A stretch of DNA of 64,000 nucleotides, from positions 20,679,073-20,743,072 of the forward strand of contig JAOANR010000015.1 of assembly GCA_030278955.1 (NCBI GenBank), given 5' to 3'. This document shows, piece by piece, positions 58,239-64,000 of this stretch. How positions within the stretch are numbered: position 1 is the first letter of the stretch; each line of letters begins with the position of its first letter. The notes beneath the pieces are model-generated. The model had not been told where the DNA came from and searched no databases. It saw only the letters and a list, made by a program, of their open reading frames with translations. Origin of the DNA: Hygrophila difformis (Eukaryota > Streptophyta > Magnoliopsida > Lamiales > Acanthaceae). The translations under genes and the position numbers were made by a program.

Positions 58239-58281
58239 ATTGATCTCAGATGGACTGAAAAGGAAGTAATATCTGGGAAAG
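58239..58281 (+). pseudogene. Captured exon of a FRA10AC1-like gene (copy 2)
   Basis: 43 bp between TTTTCAG and GTACAC, encoding IDLRWTEKEVISGKG. It lacks three bases (one residue) relative to the copy at 31872-31917, which lies in the opposite orientation 26 kb away. The surrounding intron-like sequence matches too (58010-58330), so both derive from one capture event followed by copying of the element. Confidence 0.7.
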
Positions 58282-59024
58282 GTACACTCTCTGTTAAAAT
58301 TCTACGTTTTTCCTCTTCATATATGGTCTCATATATTGTTTTTCTGTTTATCTCTCTCTGTTCCAACAAAATTATAATTAATGCATGCATCAAATTCATT
58401 ACATACTCTGCAATAGTTTAGCAGGAAGTTTTCAAGGTACTTTTTAATTAGTACTTTTTAACTATTTCATTCTGTAGAAGTTTTCAATCTTCTTTGGTGA
58501 ATTAAATATTATATTTTTGAATTTATATTTATGTAATTTACTCATGTTTTGATTAATTGAGTTTTCACCCTCCAGTAGTGAGTTATTAACACCACTACTT
58601 GGAACTTGCAGTCGAAGAAAATTTTGTTCACATGATGTGCTTTTACAACACCAAGGATATTTTTTAAGAATTTTTACAGCGGGTACTCTGTCCAAAAGAG
58701 GTATTCAAGCTGCTACTATCTAATTCTCTGTACTCTTTAAGCTACTGTAACTATTATATTTAGATTGAAATATTACTAATGATGAGTTTAACTTTATATT
58801 TTATGCCTTTGTGTTCACCCACAAGCTTAAGAAAAGGAGTATAGAACAGTTTTGCATTACTATTATAGTTTCATTTACCACATATTTAATCTTATACTAT
58901 AATGCTCACAATAGGAAAAGTTTTGCACTATTGCATGGAAGCAAATGATTGACAAGCATATCATCATGTTGTAGGTTGAGTTCACGAAGAGGAATTCTGG
59001 AATAGGTCCAAGGAAATCAGGGCA

Positions 59025-59924
59025 TCTATACTATAATAAATCTTGGAAGAAATTTTTCCTGGATTACCTGATTTACCCTTTTCATTTCTTCCACTTCTCC
59101 TTATGAAAAATATTCTATTCCAGTGTGGTAGTTATATGATACCATAATTAAGATAATTTATTTTCCTTTGTTAATAAATTATTTATATAAATATTTGGCT
59201 ATAATTTTAGACACTCGCTTTCATTCAATATTGTTGCCCTAAACCAACCCGTCACCTATTTTCCATCTTCAAACCGCCACCTCCTCCTCCGCCGAACGAC
59301 TCCACACCATCTCCGGTTTCTATTGCTGCAACTGTCGTCCCTCTGGTTTTCCATCGCCTGCGCCGCCCTCTGTGAACACCATAGCTAGCTCCTCGCTGCA
59401 TCCCCTCCGCTGGATTCAGACGCTGCCCTGCTCCCGCTCGAGTTTTCTGGCTCTCCACCTCCTATTGTCGTTGTTTGTAGCATCATCCTGCTTGCCACTG
59501 TCAATTTGAAGCTCCCATTTGTTTTGTTGTTTAGTGCTTTAGGATTGCTCTTGTTCGTTCTGTTGTCCCACCATTTAATAGGATTTTCAAAAATCATCAT
59601 TCTTCCCCTTCTTATTTGTTTTTTCATTGTGCCCTACACCTCCTTGCACTTGCTTGGCAGTCAAATCCTTTACATCGCACTTCGATTTACCCAGACTGGG
59701 TAATACAAACTTCAGAGGGTTGAGAATTGCAAATTTCGATCCATCTTGCTGATTTATTTGTCATCCTATGATGATTTATTCGGGATGAGAGTGCAACCGA
59801 GAGATGGTGAGGGAGGTACGATAGTGCTGTGTGATGGAATCAACTGATTATAGTGTTGGTATATTTTTCATCCTGTGCTAGTTTGTTTGCCATCTTGTGC
59901 TAGTTGGATATGGGAGGATGCTAG
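59025..59924 (+). mobile_element. Helitron-like 5' end and following sequence
   Basis: A|TCTATACTATAATAAATC at 59024-59042 is a textbook Helitron 5' terminus. A GC/CT-rich block at 59230-59480 resembles a captured host leader or exon; no product is recognisable and the frames are low complexity. The 3' end is not identified; Tekay copy C begins at the right. Confidence 0.5.
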
Positions 59925-59946
59925 TGTAACACCCCGGATTTGATAA
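59925..59946 (-). repeat. Inverted copy of the LTR 3' end abutting copy C
   Basis: 22 bp, the exact reverse complement of the last 22 bp of the copy C LTR (62681-62702, ending CCGGGGTGTTACA), placed immediately before the LTR start TGTAACACCCGAG. It may be the left tip of the LTR itself, or the stub of a second LTR in reverse orientation. Confidence 0.8.
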
Positions 59947-62702
59947 TGTAACACCCGAGAAAAACAAATTCAAATTGTTTTGAACTACGTCATGACTTGA
60001 TCCCTTCACAGGGAACGTAAGCAGTTTGGAAATCTAAATTTTAAGTTCAGTCACAAAATAAATCACAAAATAAATCACAAAAATGATAAGAGGAATTGGA
60101 ACTAATTTAGCTAGATTAATTATGGCACGGAAATGTTACGAGCATTAAACCCGAACTCGTAACAAATTTAAGGTAAAGATTTCGAACTGGAAACGACCCG
60201 ATGAGTCGAGCCAACATGTAGAGGATAGAAAAACCGATAGAGAAAAGAAGAAAAGACCCGACGGATCACGCGGACCGCTGAACCGGCCGGTCCGGCCGCC
60301 ACGCGCTCGCCGCGCGCCACCGCGCGGCCACCGCGCGGAAGGAGGAGACGCGTCCCAGGACTGGTCGCGCGTGCTCCGCGCGGACATCCCTATACGTGCG
60401 CGTCACCACCGCGCCAGAGGTGCAGGAGGTGTAAAACTTTCCTTCCATGGCGATTTTCTTGCCAAAAATCCGATCCCTATCAATGGCAACTGGATCCCAG
60501 CCTTAGGAAAGGCTAAAAGAGAGTATTGAGGGCGTCCAATCCAAATTCTCACAGAAAAACACAAGTCCTTCCCTTCATTCTTCCTCTCCAAGCCAAAATC
60601 TCTTCGACTCCACTTTCCGGCGAGTATTCCGGCGACGACGAGGCAAACGGGACGAAGCCTCTGCCTTCTAGACCTTTGGTAAGTTATGGTATAGTGTTTA
60701 GTTCGTCCATAAACCTTAAAAACTCGAAATATAACATCCTTTCCTTTGCTACGATTTCACGTCGGGGGACGGACAAAAAGTGATCGGAGAAGTTGACCGT
60801 TCGTCGCGACCTTAGGACATCCGGAAATCCCTTACAGCGACCCTATTCTCTAACTAAGTAAGTTAAGACCTTACTCTTCAATTTTTGTGGTTTATTGTTG
60901 TTTAAAACTTAAGATCTAAACACGTAACTAAAATCGGTTTTCAAAAACCCTATTTTCGTCCAATTTTAGAAACTCGCCTAAAACCCGACCTTCGGGAATT
61001 CAAACCAAAACTTTTCAACATAGATTTTGTTCAAAAGACTTTAATCTACCTTGTGTCAAAATTTCAGCCATTGACATAAAGATTTGGTACTCCAAATCGT
61101 ACCGTAAATTTTCTGTAATAAAACCAAACGTTTGAATTCTGGACAGATTTATTGACTCGACTTGATGCATATTTTTCACCCGTTTTTAGATCGATTAAAC
61201 TTTGAATTTCAACAAAAGTTGTAGATAATTGTGTCTAGAATATGCATATAAAATTTCATCTATTTTGGAGTTCATTTGATATGTCAAAACGGACGATTTC
61301 AGAACCTGTTCTAAACTAATTTTTGAATCCGCGCGTAAGCAGCGTTTTGGTGTCGACTTTTGAACATCTAAAATTCATTATTTCAAAAATCTTAAAACAT
61401 GAAAGTTGTTCATTAAGGTGTTATGTACATCCTGTTAAAATTTCGGACCAATTGGATTTGAAATGAATTTTTAATCGGCGTCGCATGTAACTGTGTCGGA
61501 ATCAGTCCTTTGGACATAAATCTTCTTTTGTAAAGAACTCGAAATTTGACTCATTTCGAAACCCTATTTCTAAAAACTTAAAACATGAAAGTTGTTCGTA
61601 TATGTGTTCTTGAGCTACTGTGTAAATTTCAGAATTTTTGGTTTAAAGATGAATTTTTAATTAAGAAAGGCGTAAACTGTATCGAATCGGATTTTTCGAA
61701 CTTGAGAAAACTCGAACTACGAAACGCGATATCGAATATTTTGTGACATTGAAATATGAACTTTCGAAAAATTCCATTCACTAGGCTGAGCCGATCTTCA
61801 TGCTATCATTATTTTTTAGACTGCCTCGTTAGTGGTCTCCTTACTATCTGAGATTGCCTCGTTAGTGATCTCGCACGCTGTGTTATTTGGATCGCCTCGT
61901 TAGTGGTCCTACTATCTTTGAGACTGTCTTGTTAGTGGTCTCCCATTTATTTGGACTTCCTCGTTAGTGGTCCTACGATACGATTTGAGATTGCCTCGTT
62001 AGTGATCTCCCCGGTATGGTGTCCTCTTCTTAGTTTGCGGGATAAAATATAAAAGACTTGTGTGCGTGCTTAATTATGCTTAAATTTATTTATCATGTTT
62101 TAAATTATGTTTCTAAACTTATGTTCTTAAATTATGCTTTTAAATTACACTTTTAAATTAAGTCCTTTAATTATGTATTCTCATCTTGAATAAATTAATC
62201 ATGTTCTTCCGCTGCGAGTAAACTATGAATTTTAAATTAATGCATGAAAAGTGTAATTTTAATTAAACACATGTAAACCCTTAAATTGTTTAGTTAGGGA
62301 TTAACTTACTCGGTATATTTTTATACTGATAAACCCGTTGTTATTTTTCTTTTACAGAGTATGTCGAGTGACACATGCACTTGCACTTGGGGGAAAACTT
62401 TTATGAACATTTTTATTCACTGCATTTTACTACTGTTTTACCGGGCCTATTGAACCCGAGGTTTGGCCGTGTTGGCCGTGGTTACTTTTTCCACTGCATG
62501 TACTTTATATCGTGCATGGATGATTATTACTTCCGTATTTTGAATTAAATATTATTAAATTCCGGACTCAATATTGAAATGTTTTTAAATCTTTTACGTA
62601 CCCATAAGCCTTGCATTTCCTTGGTGAGCTCGGGAAGTGTGTCTTGCTAGGGAGATGTGGCGGTGACATCCCGGCCTGGGTTATCAAATCCGGGGTGTTA
62701 CA
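59947..62702 (+). repeat. 5' LTR of copy C
   Basis: 2,756 bp, from TGTAACACCCGAG to CGGGGTGTTACA. The first 130 bp match the spacer between the two polypurine tracts of copies A and B. A GC-rich block lies at 60265-60425 (GCGCGCCACCGCGCGG), a hairpin array at 61818-62009, and a block resembling the A/B LTR end (GGGCCTATTGAACCCGAGGT) at 62440-62700. Confidence 0.85.
61818..62009 (+). repeat. Six hairpins with a constant loop and covarying stems in the copy C LTR
   Basis: Units at 61818-61838, 61850-61872, 61889-61909, 61920-61942, 61953-61973 and 61987-62009. Each has a 13-base loop close to TGCCTCGTTAGTG. The stems are AGAC/GTCT, GAGAT/ATCTC, GGAT/GTCC (one G-T pair), GAGAC/GTCTC, GGAC/GTCC and GAGAT/ATCTC. 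Stem bases change on both sides together while the loop stays fixed, which points to selection or copying that preserves an RNA or DNA hairpin. Confidence 0.85.
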
Positions 62703-62705
62703 AGT

Positions 62706-62717
62706 TGGTATCAGAGC
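62706..62717 (+). other. Primer binding site, initiator tRNA-Met (copy C)
   Basis: TGGTATCAGAGC, three bases after the LTR end. Confidence 0.95.
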
Positions 62718-63060
62718 CCGGAAAATTTTAAAGCTACTATTATTATTTTAAACCATTATTTTAAAACCAAGTATTATTTTTAAATTTATTATTTTTAACT
62801 ACTAGTATTATTTTTAGGCCAAAAGCTTATTTTTACGTAGCCCAATATCTTAGCCAAAGAAATATTAAATTTTTTGGTCCACTATAGAGGCCCAACTTTT
62901 ATTACTACCCATGTAGTAAATTTATTTTAAACACATGGATAAATTAAATTTTTAATGGGGATGGGGACTTGCACTTGCATGTTGCATATAGATTTAAATT
63001 CATGCATAACTAATCTTGCCTAAAACATATTCTAACTCTAACTTACCTTGTTGACATTAG

Positions 63061-63458
63061 ATGACCGAACCAAATGCAAACATGATCAACCTGATGGTAA
63101 AACTGATGAATGCGTACCTCGAGTCCCAACAGCATATCAATTATTTCAAGACGCGGGTAGGACAGTTGGAGGGTAACCTGGCCCATGTGGGTCATCTTAG
63201 GGAGACAGACCATCACCACATAACCCAACTGCAGATCAAGTCACGCAGCTCCAAGCCCAAGTGGCCCAGCTCCCAGACAAGGGTGATGACTTGGAGGAGC
63301 AAGTGGAGACCCTGGGCTGGGAATTGACTAATCTAGCTCAGGACGTGGATGGAGCGGTTCTTCAGAACCCAGGACCTGCCCCCAATGTCGCCATGCCCAT
63401 TGATGTATCAAGTGATGAGGATGATCCCATCGAGGACGCGCCTACCTATTCGCTCTAG
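63061..63458 (+). pseudogene. Diverged upstream ORF of copy C, one frameshift
   Basis: Starts MTEPNANMINLMVKLMNAYL at the position equivalent to the small ORF of copies A and B. The shared pattern is QLEGNLAHVGHLRETDHHHI against QLEANLHHMGNLREADHHRI. Near 63231-63240 the frame shifts by one base; the other frame continues the coiled coil (LEEQVETLGWELTNL) and ends in an acidic tail (SSDEDDPIEDAP) at the TAG at 63456. The overall length would be about 132 codons. Conservation of coiled coil plus acidic tail despite low identity supports a real protein family. Confidence 0.7.
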
Positions 63459-64000
63459 ATTTAGTGATCTAGCTATGCACTACTAGTAGTTATATTTCCC
63501 TTCCTACACCAATAAGCAGTTTGACCAATTCTATTTCGAATGCTTGTACCCAATGAAACTTTTCTCTTGAGTAATAAATATACAAGCATTTATCTTACAC
63601 AAGTATATTTAAATTAGTCCTCACATTTATTTAAATTATTTCCCTTCCATTACTTTGTTAAGACTCAATCAAAAGAGCAAGGTAATAATAAATAAACAAC
63701 ACAAATATATATTTCATTATTATATAAGGTAAATAAACAAATAGGGGTATATCCCACCCCAAACCCTGAAAACCCTAAACCCTAGACCCTAAAAAAAAGG
63801 GCGAGAACAAATAAAACAAAAACAAAATGACAAGTAGTAAACAACCCCCAACGACAACAAACGGTACACTAAGTTCCAACAATACCTACTAACAGGTCCC
63901 AATAGATTGATACCTATTAATATCATTCTTTATTTAATAAAAATTTTCCTTACAAGCAATTATTTTATAAATATATATCTATTTAAATTTTACCCTGTAT

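Larger units (their letters stand above)
56385..59024 (+). mobile_element. Helitron-like unit in plus orientation with captured fragments
   Basis: The start TTCTATAATAAATCCTCGAA resembles the better-defined Helitron start at 59025, and the first 95 bp of the two are about 85-90% similar, ending ATATTCTATTCCAG. Inside are a GC-rich exon-like block (56570-56885), two local duplications and the FRA10AC1-like exon at 58239. No CTRR-hairpin 3' end was found; the next unit begins at 59025. Confidence 0.45.
59947..64000 (+). mobile_element. Tekay-related chromovirus, copy C (5' part)
   Basis: 5' LTR, tRNA-Met primer site, AT-rich leader and diverged upstream ORF; gag would follow beyond the window. 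The LTR differs widely from copies A and B, so this is another subfamily, but it has the same layout and the same LTR-end sequence GACATCCCGGCCTGGGTTA. The interval 63459-64000 is AT-rich and holds no gene. Confidence 0.85.

Noticed and set aside
63760..63793. Telomere-like CCCTAAA units
   Set aside because: Only about four degenerate units inside the leader region of copy C; too few for an interstitial telomere tract.

Overview
The window is repeat-rich nuclear DNA of a flowering plant, probably a eudicot. I see no intact host gene, rRNA, tRNA or CRISPR array. The evidence is plant Ty3/gypsy chromoviruses primed from initiator tRNA-Met, a plant-type L1 LINE with an RNase H domain, Stowaway, Mutator (MULE), hAT and Harbinger-like elements, Helitron ends (TC at 5', hairpin plus CTAG at 3'), and tRNA-derived SINEs. 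Most positions can be assigned to a mobile element, often nested several deep. I cannot name the species.

Layout. (1) 1-7750: Tekay-type chromovirus copy A; its 5' LTR is cut by the window edge, its gag-pol carries five in-frame stops and its 3' LTR is truncated. (2) 7751-12900: non-coding, AT-rich, with a Stowaway MITE, two clusters of GCGGT/ACCGC dyads and a minus-strand TATA-like site. (3) 12945-13751: LINE remnant with an open RNase H frame. (4) 14055-20802: a second, decayed Ty3/gypsy element of another lineage, followed by a further dyad cluster to 21360. (5) 21862-28190: two MULE-like elements carrying internal minisatellites, Stowaway MITEs and opposed LTR fragments. (6) 28235-30547: a 5'-truncated minus-strand LINE with poly(A) tail and long target-site duplication, containing a SINE and a MITE. 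(7) 30925-33415: minus-strand Helitron-like element holding FRA10AC1-like and PRP39-like exon fragments and a hAT element that itself contains two SINEs. (8) 33514-45421: a Harbinger-like element split by Tekay copy B (33939-45128), which is complete: TSD AATGC on both sides, nearly identical LTRs and an open 1,576-codon gag-pol. (9) 45422-54479: tandem Helitron-like units. (10) 54489-55727: a MULE containing a Mariner/Stowaway-like element containing a SINE. (11) 56385-59924: plus-strand Helitron-like units, one with a second copy of the FRA10AC1-like exon. (12) 59925-64000: 5' LTR and leader of Tekay copy C.

Working together: the three Tekay copies share one plan: LTR, tRNA-Met primer site, AT-rich leader, a small coiled-coil ORF upstream of gag, then (A and B) gag-protease-RT-RNase H-integrase-chromodomain, then a polypurine tract and LTR. 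Copy B looks recent and potentially functional. The points most worth a second look are the conserved pre-gag ORF, the fossil LTR start retained upstream of the real 3' LTR in copies A and B, the array of covarying hairpins in the copy C LTR, and the dyad clusters at 9.9-11.8 and 21.0-21.4 kb.
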